A DNA stretch of 6,575 bases. Source: Chthoniobacterales bacterium (GTDB lineage: Bacteria; Verrucomicrobiota; Verrucomicrobiia; Chthoniobacterales; UBA10450). The stretch covers positions 1 to 6,575 of the forward strand of contig JAICXG010000159.1 of the NCBI GenBank assembly GCA_025980625.1. Reading direction: 5' to 3'. Shown here in pieces: positions 1-5,767 of the stretch; within the stretch, counting starts at the first letter, position 1; the number at the start of each line of letters is the position of its first letter. Made by a program: the position numbers and the translations under genes. The notes beneath the pieces are model-generated. The model was not told the origin of the DNA, did no database searches, and saw only the letters and a list, made by a program, of their open reading frames with translations.

Positions 1-19
1 CGCGATGTAATCTGATGGC

Positions 20-1591
20 ATGGCCACGCAATCTCTCTGGCAACGGTTCCAGCAATATTATCTGCGCTACGACGATCTCGGATTCTCGATCGACATCAGC
101 CGGATGCGTTTTCCCGAAGACTTCTTCGAAAAGATGCGGCCGAAGGTGGAAAAGGCTTTCGTCGCCATGCGCGAGCTCGAAGGCGGCGCGATCGCCAACC
201 CGGACGAGAATCGCATGGTCGGCCATTACTGGCTGCGCAATCCGGCGCTCGCGCCTAACGACGAGGTTCGCGCCGAGATCGTCACGACTAGGGACCGGAT
301 TCTTAAGTTTGCCTCCGATATTCACGTCGGGCGCATCTCCGCCCCGAGCGGGCGGCCGTTCGAACACCTCCTCCTCATCGGGATCGGCGGCTCCGCGCTC
401 GGCCCGCAATTCATCGCCAGCGCGCTCGGATCGAAGAACGATCCGATGGACATCTTCTTCTTCGACAACACGGACCCGGACGGGTTCGACCGCGTTTTCA
501 ACGAGCTTGGCAAGCGAATCGATCACACCCTTGTCCTCGTCGTTTCCAAATCGGGCGGCACGAAGGAAACGCGCAACGGCATGCTCGAAGCGAAAGCGCG
601 TTTCGAGAAGGCCGACCTCGATTTTGCGCGGCACGCCGTCGCGGTCACAGGCGCTGGTAGCGAGCTGGATCGTTATGCCGAAGCGCACCATTGGCTGGCG
701 CGTTTCCCGATGTTCGATTGGATCGGCGGGCGCACTTCGGTGATGAGCGCGGTCGGCCTCCTCCCGGCCGCACTCGAGGGGTTCGACACCGAGAGTTTCC
801 TCGCCGGCGCGGCCGCGATGGACGAGAAGACGCGCCAGCCTAACGAAAAGCAAAACGCCGCCATGCTCCTCGCCCTCATGTGGTATTACGCGGGCGAAGG
901 AGAGGGGAAAAAGGACATGGTCATTCTCCCCTATAAAGATCGGCTGCTGCTTTTCAGCAAGTACCTGCAACAGCTCGTCATGGAGTCGTTAGGCAAAGAG
1001 AAGGACCTCGAGGGCAAGGTCGTCCACCAGGGGATCGCGGTTTATGGGAACAAAGGCTCGACCGATCAGCACGCCTATCTTCAGCAACTGCGCGAGGGCG
1101 TGCCGAATTTCTTCGTTACCTTCATCGAAGTGCGCCAGGATCGTGCGAGCGGGCGCTTCGAGGTCGAGGAGGGTGTAACGAGTGGCGATTACCTCCAGGG
1201 TTTTCTGCGCGGGACTCGGGCCGCGCTTTATGAAAACGGACGCGACTCGATCACCCTGAGCATGCCGGAAGTAGACGCGTTTCACGTCGGCGCGCTCATC
1301 GCGCTTTACGAACGCGCGGTTGGCTTCTATGGCTCGCTCGTAAACGTCAACGCCTATCATCAGCCGGGCGTGGAAGCGGGCAAGAAAGCCGCGACGCGGA
1401 TTCTGCAATTACAGCCCAAAGTGCTCGCGCAACTTACCGACACCGGCAGCAGCGCGGAAGAGATTGCGCGAGCGATCGAAGCTGATCCAGAGGATGTTTA
1501 CCATCTGCTGCGGCATCTGGCGGCTAACGATCCCGCAATTCGCTCCAGTGGTGGCGAACCAGGAAGCGAACAATTTTCCCGAATCAGGTAG
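20..1591 (+). CDS. pgi: Glucose-6-phosphate isomerase
   Basis: Cytoplasmic enzyme interconverting glucose 6-phosphate and fructose 6-phosphate in glycolysis and gluconeogenesis. The 523-residue protein has both sugar-isomerase (SIS) halves of the family. Visible motifs are GIGGSALG at residues 121-128, the phosphate-binding SKSGGT at 176-181, GGRTS at 236-240 with R238, MESLGKE at 321-327 with the catalytic-type Glu E322, STDQHA with H351, and GVEAGKKAA with K455 matching the family's C-terminal active-site Lys. All catalytic positions known for the family are present, so it should be active. After the isomerase core there is a C-terminal tail (about 467-523) that includes a helix-rich segment resembling a small winged-helix module; I recall similar tails in some bacterial PGIs. 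ATG at 20 is chosen because an in-frame TAA lies at 8-10. No clear Shine-Dalgarno is visible in the 19 bases upstream. It carries three exact copies of GCCTAACGA. Confidence 0.97.
   Translation: MATQSLWQRFQQYYLRYDDLGFSIDISRMRFPEDFFEKMRPKVEKAFVAMRELEGGAIANPDENRMVGHYWLRNPALAPNDEVRAEIVTTRDRILKFASDIHVGRISAPSGRPFEHLLLIGIGGSALGPQFIASALGSKNDPMDIFFFDNTDPDGFDRVFNELGKRIDHTLVLVVSKSGGTKETRNGMLEAKARFEKADLDFARHAVAVTGAGSELDRYAEAHHWLARFPMFDWIGGRTSVMSAVGLLPAALEGFDTESFLAGAAAMDEKTRQPNEKQNAAMLLALMWYYAGEGEGKKDMVILPYKDRLLLFSKYLQQLVMESLGKEKDLEGKVVHQGIAVYGNKGSTDQHAYLQQLREGVPNFFVTFIEVRQDRASGRFEVEEGVTSGDYLQGFLRGTRAALYENGRDSITLSMPEVDAFHVGALIALYERAVGFYGSLVNVNAYHQPGVEAGKKAATRILQLQPKVLAQLTDTGSSAEEIARAIEADPEDVYHLLRHLAANDPAIRSSGGEPGSEQFSRIR
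253..261 (+). repeat. GCCTAACGA dispersed 9-mer, copy 1
   Basis: Exact copy inside pgi, read on the coding strand as Pro-Asn-Asp (CCT AAC GAC). Confidence 0.8.
838..846 (+). repeat. GCCTAACGA dispersed 9-mer, copy 2
   Basis: Exact copy inside pgi, read as Pro-Asn-Glu (CCT AAC GAA). Confidence 0.8.
986..994 (-). repeat. GCCTAACGA dispersed 9-mer, copy 3
   Basis: Exact copy on the minus strand. In pgi the plus strand reads TCG TTA GGC, Ser-Leu-Gly, next to the catalytic-type Glu of MESLGKE. Confidence 0.8.
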
Positions 1592-1598
1592 CACGCGT

Positions 1599-1615
1599 AG
1601 CCGGAATGCCCGGCT
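1599..1615 (+). terminator. Small hairpin after pgi, possible weak terminator
   Basis: Seven bases after the pgi TAG stop there is a perfect 6-bp stem, AGCCGG (1599-1604) with CCGGCT (1610-1615), around a 5-base loop. No T-run follows, so it does not meet the usual intrinsic-terminator pattern. It could be a weak or Rho-assisted terminator, a 3'-end stabilising hairpin, or chance in GC-rich DNA. The rest of the 69-base gap before the oxidase gene shows no recognisable promoter. Confidence 0.25.
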
Positions 1616-1660
1616 TCAGAGGAACTCAACAAAAACACCGGACTTAGCTCGCACCAAATT

Positions 1661-3163
1661 GTGAACGACCCAGCTGGATCCAGCCACTTCTCACGCCGCA
1701 AATTCCTCATCAGTAGTTTGCTCGCAGGCGGCTATGGGGCGCTCCCGAAGTCGGCGCTGCCGGCGAACGCATCTTCTGCCGCCTCACTTTCGCAGCCAAC
1801 CGGCGCAGCTGATTACACCATCCGTATCGGCGTGGCGCTGATCGAACTCGCGCCTGACCACATCGTTTCCACCATCACTTACAATGGCCGGTTCCCCGGT
1901 CCGCTCCTGCGCTTGAAAGAAGGCCAGCCGGTCACGGTCGACATTCACAACGACACCGATACGCCCGAACAACTGCATTGGCATGGGCAGATCGTGCCGG
2001 TGGATGTCGACGGCGCGGCCGAGGAGGGGACGCCCTATATTCCCGCACGCGGCAGCCGGCGCATCACTTTTACCCCGGGGCCGGCCGGGCTGCGCTTTTA
2101 TCATACCCACATCGCAGCCGGCAACGATCTCACGCGCGGTCTTTATAACGCGCAAGCCGGCCCGGTTTACATCGAGCCCCGTCGCGAGCCGGGCGACTAC
2201 GACCGCGAGCTCTTTCTCACGCTAAAGGAATTCGAGCCGGTCTTCAGCCGCGGTGGCGATATGGCGCAGGATTTCCTCGCCGGGAATGAGGTCCCGGAAC
2301 TGAAAGAAGCAGGTGAATCGGCGATGAAAGCTTCTTTGGCGGAAGGCAAACCGCACGGCTACGAAGTCAGCTACGGCGCCTTCGCGATCAACGGTCGCAT
2401 GCTCGGTCATGGCGAACCGATCCGGGTCAAGCCTAACGAGCGCGTCCTTTTTCACATCCTGAATGCCAGCGCTGGCGAGCTGCGCAGTCTCGCGCTCCCG
2501 GGTCATACCTTTAAAGTCGTCGCGCTCGATGGAAACCCGGTCCCCTCGCCGGCGGAAGTGCCGGTCTTATGGATTGGGACTGCCGAGCGCGTCTCGGCCA
2601 TCGTCGAGATGAACCATCCCGGCGTCTGGGTCTTGGGCGATCTGAGTGACGACGATCGCGAGCGCGGCATTGGCATCGTGGTCGAATACGCCGGTCGCAA
2701 GGGCGAGCCGTGGTGGAAAAAGCCGCCGCCGTTCCATTGGGATTACACGCGCTTCGGCAAGACCGGGAGCGAAGCGCCCACTCCCGACGAAGTGATCGAG
2801 ATGACTTTCGCGAAACAGAACGCGGCGGCGGACGGCTTCAATCTCTGGACAATTAACAACGTCCCTTTCTCAATGAAGACAAATCGAACCCGGCGGGGCC
2901 TTCATCGCGGCCAGCGCTATCGGCTGCGGATGCGCAACCAAAGCGATGACATTCATCCACTGCATCTGCACCGGAACAGTTTCGAGCTCACCAAAATCGC
3001 TGGGAAAAAGACGAGCGGGATCATGAAAGACGTCGTGATGCTGGGCGGCTATCAGGAGTTGGAAGTGGATTTCGTGGCCGATCAGCCGGGTCCGAATCTC
3101 TTCCATTGCCACCAGCAACTGCACATGGATTACGGTTTCATGTTGCTTTTCGACGTGGCATGA
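1661..3163 (+). CDS. Tat-exported three-domain multicopper oxidase (laccase-like)
   Basis: Predicted periplasmic or surface copper enzyme that oxidises a substrate (phenol, metal ion or similar) and reduces O2 to water. The 500-residue protein begins with a twin-arginine signal, SRRKFL at 11-16 and a hydrophobic stretch, with a possible AxA cleavage site near A35-A37. Cupredoxin folds follow, roughly at 50-175, 176-345 and 365-500. All four copper-ligand motifs are present: HWHG (H106, H108), HTH (H148, H150), HPLHLH (H432 type 1, H435 type 2, H437 type 3) and HCHQQLH (H482, C483, H484, H488). The type 1 axial position, ten residues after C483, is F493 rather than the Met of CueO/CotA-type enzymes. 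GTG at 1661 is the first standard start after an in-frame TAG at 1598-1600, and it leaves a proper Tat n-region; no good Shine-Dalgarno is visible. The natural substrate cannot be read from sequence. No copper chaperone or pump gene is adjacent. Confidence 0.93.
   Translation: MNDPAGSSHFSRRKFLISSLLAGGYGALPKSALPANASSAASLSQPTGAADYTIRIGVALIELAPDHIVSTITYNGRFPGPLLRLKEGQPVTVDIHNDTDTPEQLHWHGQIVPVDVDGAAEEGTPYIPARGSRRITFTPGPAGLRFYHTHIAAGNDLTRGLYNAQAGPVYIEPRREPGDYDRELFLTLKEFEPVFSRGGDMAQDFLAGNEVPELKEAGESAMKASLAEGKPHGYEVSYGAFAINGRMLGHGEPIRVKPNERVLFHILNASAGELRSLALPGHTFKVVALDGNPVPSPAEVPVLWIGTAERVSAIVEMNHPGVWVLGDLSDDDRERGIGIVVEYAGRKGEPWWKKPPPFHWDYTRFGKTGSEAPTPDEVIEMTFAKQNAAADGFNLWTINNVPFSMKTNRTRRGLHRGQRYRLRMRNQSDDIHPLHLHRNSFELTKIAGKKTSGIMKDVVMLGGYQELEVDFVADQPGPNLFHCHQQLHMDYGFMLLFDVA
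2431..2439 (+). repeat. GCCTAACGA dispersed 9-mer, copy 4
   Basis: Exact copy inside the multicopper oxidase gene, read as Pro-Asn-Glu. Confidence 0.8.
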
Positions 3164-3177
3164 AGCCGCGCACCGAA

Positions 3178-3193
3178 GCCGAAGCTCTCCGGC
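3178..3193 (-). terminator. Weak hairpin between convergent oxidase and tRNA-Phe genes
   Basis: On the minus strand, 16 bases past the tRNA 3' end, GCCGGA and TTCGGC can pair over a GAGC loop (six pairs, one of them G-U). On the plus strand the same site has an A-C mismatch, so it suits the tRNA/aat transcript better than the oxidase transcript. There is no T-run, so termination is only a suggestion. The 45 bases between the two genes hold nothing else recognisable. Confidence 0.2.
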
Positions 3194-3208
3194 CTGAGCG
3201 AAAGAAGC

Positions 3209-3281
3209 TGGCTGGGGGCGGAATCGAACCGCCGACACGGGGTTTTTCAGACCCCTGCTCTGCCAACTGAGCTACCCAGCC
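3209..3281 (-). tRNA. tRNA-Phe (anticodon GAA)
   Basis: Read on the minus strand, a complete 73-base cloverleaf is visible. The acceptor stem GGCTGGG pairs with CCCAGCC; the D stem is GCTC/GAGC with loop AGTTGGCA; the anticodon stem GGGGT/ACCCC encloses the loop CTGAAAA, giving anticodon GAA; the variable loop is GTGTC; the T stem is GGCGG/CCGCC with loop TTCGATT. The discriminator base is A and is followed by GCT, so the CCA tail is not encoded and must be added by the CCA-adding enzyme. The gene decodes UUC and UUU. It lies 58 bases downstream of aat on the same strand, so the two may share a transcript; Phe-tRNA is itself a donor substrate for Aat. No separate tRNA promoter is evident in the 58-base gap, which holds a 5-bp hairpin (GGCGG 3297-3301 with CCGCC 3305-3309). 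Confidence 0.97.
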
Positions 3282-3339
3282 GCGGGCAGTCACTATGGCG
3301 GATTCCGCCTGGTCGGCAAGTTAGCGACCCGATTGATTC

Positions 3340-3909
3340 CTAAACGAAGCTCCGTTCAAGGTCGATCGCGTGAGATAGGAGGTGCAGATAAAGGGCGCGC
3401 GAAATTTCCTGCGCTCCAAACTGCTCAAGGTGCGGCGTGAGCCATTGCGTATCGAGCAATGTAAAACGCCGCGCGCACAGCCGCTCGACCAGTGCCCAAA
3501 GCGCGATCTTCGACGCTCCAGTGACGCGATGAAACATCGATTCGCCGAAAAATGCACCGCCGATCGCGACCCCGTAGAGGCCGCCGACGAGTTTGTTCTC
3601 CGACCAGGCTTCGACGGAATGGGCCCAGCCTAACGAATGCAGATTGTTATAGCTCTCGATGATCTCGTGATTGATCCAGGTGTCGGGTCGATCAGCGCAT
3701 GCGCGGATGACTTCGTCAAAGCCCGTGTCGATTCGGATCTCAAGCGATGAGCCGCGCCGCTCCCGTTTTAGCCCATGCGGGACATGAAAACGATCGAGCG
3801 GCAGGATCGCTCGCGGCTCCGGTGAAAACCACCGGATCTCGTCGTCCTCCATCGCCATCGGGAAAACGCCGAGCCGGTAACCGTGGAGCAGGAGGTCGGG
3901 ATCAATCAT
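3340..3909 (-). CDS. aat: Leucyl/phenylalanyl-tRNA--protein transferase
   Basis: Cytoplasmic enzyme that moves Leu or Phe from aminoacyl-tRNA to N-terminal Arg or Lys of proteins, marking them for ClpS/ClpAP degradation (bacterial N-end rule). The 189-residue protein shows the family signatures in order: YRLGVFPM (11-18), WFSPEPRAILPLDRFHVP (27-44), TWI at 77-79, HSLGWAHSVE (91-100), GGLYGVAIGGAFFGESMFHR with E123 in GESMF, ASKIAL (132-137), and DTQWLTPHLEQFGAQEISR (153-171). It lacks the N-terminal extension of the E. coli enzyme and belongs to the shorter form. ATG at 3907-3909 is the only usable start, because an in-frame stop lies 21 bases upstream at 3931-3933. No clear Shine-Dalgarno precedes it, and a strong inverted repeat begins two bases upstream of the start codon. 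tRNA-Phe follows on the same strand. One GCCTAACGA copy lies in the S92-L93-G94 codons. Confidence 0.95.
   Translation of the reverse strand: MIDPDLLLHGYRLGVFPMAMEDDEIRWFSPEPRAILPLDRFHVPHGLKRERRGSSLEIRIDTGFDEVIRACADRPDTWINHEIIESYNNLHSLGWAHSVEAWSENKLVGGLYGVAIGGAFFGESMFHRVTGASKIALWALVERLCARRFTLLDTQWLTPHLEQFGAQEISRALYLHLLSHAIDLERSFV
3628..3636 (+). repeat. GCCTAACGA dispersed 9-mer, copy 5
   Basis: Exact copy on the strand opposite the aat coding strand. In aat it is read as TCG TTA GGC, Ser92-Leu93-Gly94. Confidence 0.8.
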
Positions 3910-3911
3910 TC

Positions 3912-3955
3912 GCGGCCGGCGCTCGATGCCTTATCGCGCGGCGCTCGCCGGCCGC
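3912..3955. repeat. 10-bp perfect inverted repeat beside the aat start codon
   Basis: GCGGCCGGCG (3912-3921) and CGCCGGCCGC (3946-3955) are perfect reverse complements separated by 24 bases. In the aat leader RNA this gives a ten-pair all-GC stem ending two bases before the start codon, placed where it could hide the ribosome-binding region. A second pattern overlaps it: the 9-mer CGGCGCTCG is directly repeated at 3917-3925 and 3939-3947, with 22-base periodicity. It could be an RNA hairpin controlling aat, a protein-binding site, or chance in GC-rich DNA. Confidence 0.5.
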
Positions 3956-3982
3956 TGGCGCGGACGACGCGCAGCTGCTTTC

Positions 3983-4010
3983 TTGCAAACGCCTGGTCGC
4001 CCTTTAACAT
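3983..4010 (+). promoter_or_regulatory. Candidate sigma70-like promoter for guaA
   Basis: TTGCAA (3983-3988) and TAACAT (4005-4010) are separated by 16 bases. Each matches the TTGACA/TATAAT consensus at four of six positions. The predicted transcript would begin near 4016-4018, right at the ATG of the small ORF at 4017. It is the best promoter-like pair I found in the 226-base divergent region, but the match is modest and the base composition makes it only suggestive. No riboswitch-like purine aptamer was recognised. Confidence 0.25.
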
Positions 4011-4016
4011 CTCCAG

Positions 4017-4139
4017 ATGAAACCCCTCTTGATCCTCATTGGCGCGTGCATCGTCAGCCGATGCACCGAAGATAGTCTCGCCCTCGCCGCAACGCCCGTC
4101 TGTTTCGACGGCAATTTTTCCGGAGCGACAGGACTGTGA
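4017..4139 (+). CDS. Possible 40-residue leader or small lipoprotein-like ORF overlapping guaA start
   Basis: A 40-codon ORF fills the space before guaA. It starts with ATG at 4017, preceded by an in-frame TAA at 4005-4007, and its TGA stop (4137-4139) overlaps the guaA GTG start (4136-4138) as GTGA, a layout typical of translational coupling. The peptide begins MKPLLILIGAC, a short hydrophobic run ending in I8-G9-A10-C11, which fits a lipobox, but the stretch is shorter than normal export signals and the rest resembles no family I know. It has no Shine-Dalgarno. If the candidate promoter at 3983-4010 is right, its message would be leaderless or nearly so. Alternatives are a chance ORF or the remnant of a lost gene. 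Confidence 0.3.
   Translation: MKPLLILIGACIVSRCTEDSLALAATPVCFDGNFSGATGL
4122..4125 (+). promoter_or_regulatory. Shine-Dalgarno of guaA
   Basis: GGAG sits ten bases before the GTG at 4136, an acceptable spacing, and supports this non-ATG start. It is the clearest ribosome-binding site of the window; the other four protein genes lack an obvious one. Confidence 0.6.
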
Positions 4140-5719
4140 AACCGACTGCTCACTCGCGCATTCTCATCCTCGATTTCGGCTCGCAATACACCCAGGTGAT
4201 CGCCCGCCGGGTGCGCGAATGCCAGGTCTATTCCGAGATCGGCCGGCACGATATCACGGCCGCGGAAGTCGAGGCGATGGCGCCCAAAGGGGTTATCCTT
4301 TCGGGCGGGCCGGCGAGCGTTTACGAAAAGAGCGCGCCGCAAATTGATCTTCAAATCTTTTCGTTAGGCATTCCAGTCCTCGGAATTTGCTACGGGATGC
4401 AACTCATGGCACGACACCTCGGCGGCGAGGTGGAATTCAGCGCCCGGCGTGAATATGGCGCTGGCATCCTCCACATCGACGAAGAAACGCCGCTCTTCCA
4501 TGCAGTCGGCGAGCAGATGGATATTTGGAGCAGCCACGGCGACAAGCTGACCGCGCTCCCGACCGGTTTTCGCGCCATCGCGCACACGGAAAATTCTCCC
4601 TTTGCTGTGATCGAGGATGCCGAACGTCGTCTTTACGCGCTGCAATTTCACCCTGAAGTCTCACACACGCCGCGCGGCAAGGAGATCATCCAGAATTTCC
4701 TCTTTCGCATCTGCCATTGCGCGATGGACTGGACGATGGGCTCGTTCATTGACGAAGCGTGCGCGCGCATCCGGCAGCAGGTCGGGGATGAAAAAGTCGT
4801 GCTCGGGCTCAGTGGCGGAGTCGATTCGTCCGTCACGGCCGCACTTCTGCATCGCGCAATCGGCGATCAGCTCACCTGCATTTTCGTCAATAATGGGTTC
4901 CTGCGCGAAAACGAACCGGAAATCGTGCAGCGGGTTTTCGGCGAAAATTTCCGGATCAAACTCAAGTACGTCGATGCGTCCGAGCGTTTCCTGAAGTTGC
5001 TCGAGGGTGTCACCGACCCCGAGCAGAAGCGAAAGGCAATCGGGCTCGAATTCGTTAGGGTGTTCGAGCAGGCAACCGAGGATTTGCTCGCCAAAGACCG
5101 GGCCGACAAACGGCCGCATGCTGGCTACCGTTTTCTCGCCCAGGGAACGCTCTACCCCGACGTCATCGAGAGCGTCGCGATCGGCGGCAACCCCGCCTCG
5201 CTCATCAAGACCCATCACAACGTCGGCGGACTCCCGGAGAAGATGCATTTCGAGCTGGTCGAGCCATTGCGTCAGCTCTTCAAAGACGAAGTGCGCCAGG
5301 CAGGTTTGCAGCTCGGTTTGCCTAACGAGATCGTGCTACGCCAGCCTTTTCCCGGCCCCGGGCTCGCGGTGCGCATTCTCGGCGAAGTCACGCCTGAGCG
5401 CCTACGCATTTTACGCGAAGCCGACGCCATCGTGGTGAGCGAAATGCAGGCGAGCGACTGGTACTATCGCGTTTGGCAATCGTTCGCCGTCCTCTTGCCG
5501 GTGCATTCCGTCGGCGTGATGGGCGACCAACGCACTTACGAAAACACAATCGCGCTTCGGATTGTCGAGAGTCAGGATGGAATGACGGCGGACTGGGTGC
5601 GCCTGCCCTACGAGATCCTGGCGCGGATCTCGAGCCGGATCGTCAATGAGGTCAAAGGGGTCAACCGCGTCTGCTACGACATCTCGACCAAGCCGCCGAG
5701 CACGATCGAGTGGGAGTGA
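4136..5719 (+). CDS. guaA: GMP synthase (glutamine-hydrolysing)
   Basis: Cytoplasmic enzyme converting XMP to GMP with ATP and glutamine, the last step of de novo guanine nucleotide synthesis. The 527-residue length is normal for the two-domain bacterial form. The N-terminal class I glutamine amidotransferase begins ILILDFGSQYTQ at 9-20 and has the triad nucleophile C85 in GICYGM, with H172 and E174 in FHPEV. The ATP-pyrophosphatase domain has the P-loop SGGVDSS at 226-232. The C-terminal dimerisation and XMP-binding part contains RQPFPGPGLAVRILGE and ends in the family's typical STKPPSTIEWE. The GTG start is backed by GGAG upstream and by alignment to the usual N-terminus. The gene ends in tandem TGA TGA (5717-5722). 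It is divergent from aat; the downstream hydrolase starts 48 bases later on the same strand and could be co-transcribed. It contains two exact copies of GCCTAACGA and one near copy. Confidence 0.98.
   Translation: MKPTAHSRILILDFGSQYTQVIARRVRECQVYSEIGRHDITAAEVEAMAPKGVILSGGPASVYEKSAPQIDLQIFSLGIPVLGICYGMQLMARHLGGEVEFSARREYGAGILHIDEETPLFHAVGEQMDIWSSHGDKLTALPTGFRAIAHTENSPFAVIEDAERRLYALQFHPEVSHTPRGKEIIQNFLFRICHCAMDWTMGSFIDEACARIRQQVGDEKVVLGLSGGVDSSVTAALLHRAIGDQLTCIFVNNGFLRENEPEIVQRVFGENFRIKLKYVDASERFLKLLEGVTDPEQKRKAIGLEFVRVFEQATEDLLAKDRADKRPHAGYRFLAQGTLYPDVIESVAIGGNPASLIKTHHNVGGLPEKMHFELVEPLRQLFKDEVRQAGLQLGLPNEIVLRQPFPGPGLAVRILGEVTPERLRILREADAIVVSEMQASDWYYRVWQSFAVLLPVHSVGVMGDQRTYENTIALRIVESQDGMTADWVRLPYEILARISSRIVNEVKGVNRVCYDISTKPPSTIEWE
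4361..4369 (-). repeat. GCCTAACGA dispersed 9-mer, copy 6
   Basis: Exact copy on the minus strand inside guaA, where the coding strand reads TCG TTA GGC, Ser-Leu-Gly, shortly before catalytic C85. Confidence 0.8.
5320..5328 (+). repeat. GCCTAACGA dispersed 9-mer, copy 7
   Basis: Exact copy inside guaA, read as Pro-Asn-Glu. Confidence 0.8.
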
Positions 5720-5728
5720 TGAGTCTGG

Positions 5729-5760
5729 GCGTGGAATAACAACGCGCGGCGACGCCACGC
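5729..5760 (+). other. Hairpin between guaA and the MBL-fold gene
   Basis: GCGTGG (5729-5734) and CCACGC (5755-5760) form a perfect 6-bp stem over a 20-base loop, followed by TTTC and then, seven bases after the stem, the ATG of the next gene. The long loop and short T-run make it a poor terminator. It may be a weak attenuator or affect initiation of the downstream gene, which has no visible Shine-Dalgarno. Confidence 0.25.
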
Positions 5761-5767
5761 TTTCGCA

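Noticed and set aside
15..743. 242-residue plus-strand ORF overlapping pgi
   Set aside because: It lies inside pgi in another frame and has a Ser/Arg-rich composition typical of a frame-shifted GC-rich gene. pgi has all the family motifs.
1112..1181. TAACGA-core matches at 1176 (GTGTAACGA) and 1112 on the minus strand (GGTAACGA) as further motif copies
   Set aside because: They share only the core and differ at two or more of the first bases, so they were not counted as copies.
989..1408. 139-residue minus-strand ORF antisense to pgi
   Set aside because: Full overlap with a conserved gene and no recognisable motif; antisense shadow in GC-rich DNA.
3203..3290. tRNA as an integration (att) site for a genomic island
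   Set aside because: No integrase, no direct repeat of the tRNA 3' end in the window, and the flanking genes are ordinary chromosomal genes.
3910..4135. Purine riboswitch before guaA
   Set aside because: I could not find the conserved junction bases or paired loops of a purine aptamer; only the inverted repeat, the weak promoter pair and the small ORF are visible.
4004..4354. 116-residue minus-strand ORF covering the guaA upstream region and 5' end
   Set aside because: Overlaps the conserved GATase domain of guaA, has an Arg-rich shadow-like composition and no upstream signal.
4661..5248. 195-residue minus-strand ORF antisense to guaA
   Set aside because: Long, but its codons mirror the guaA frame, and no family or start signal is visible.
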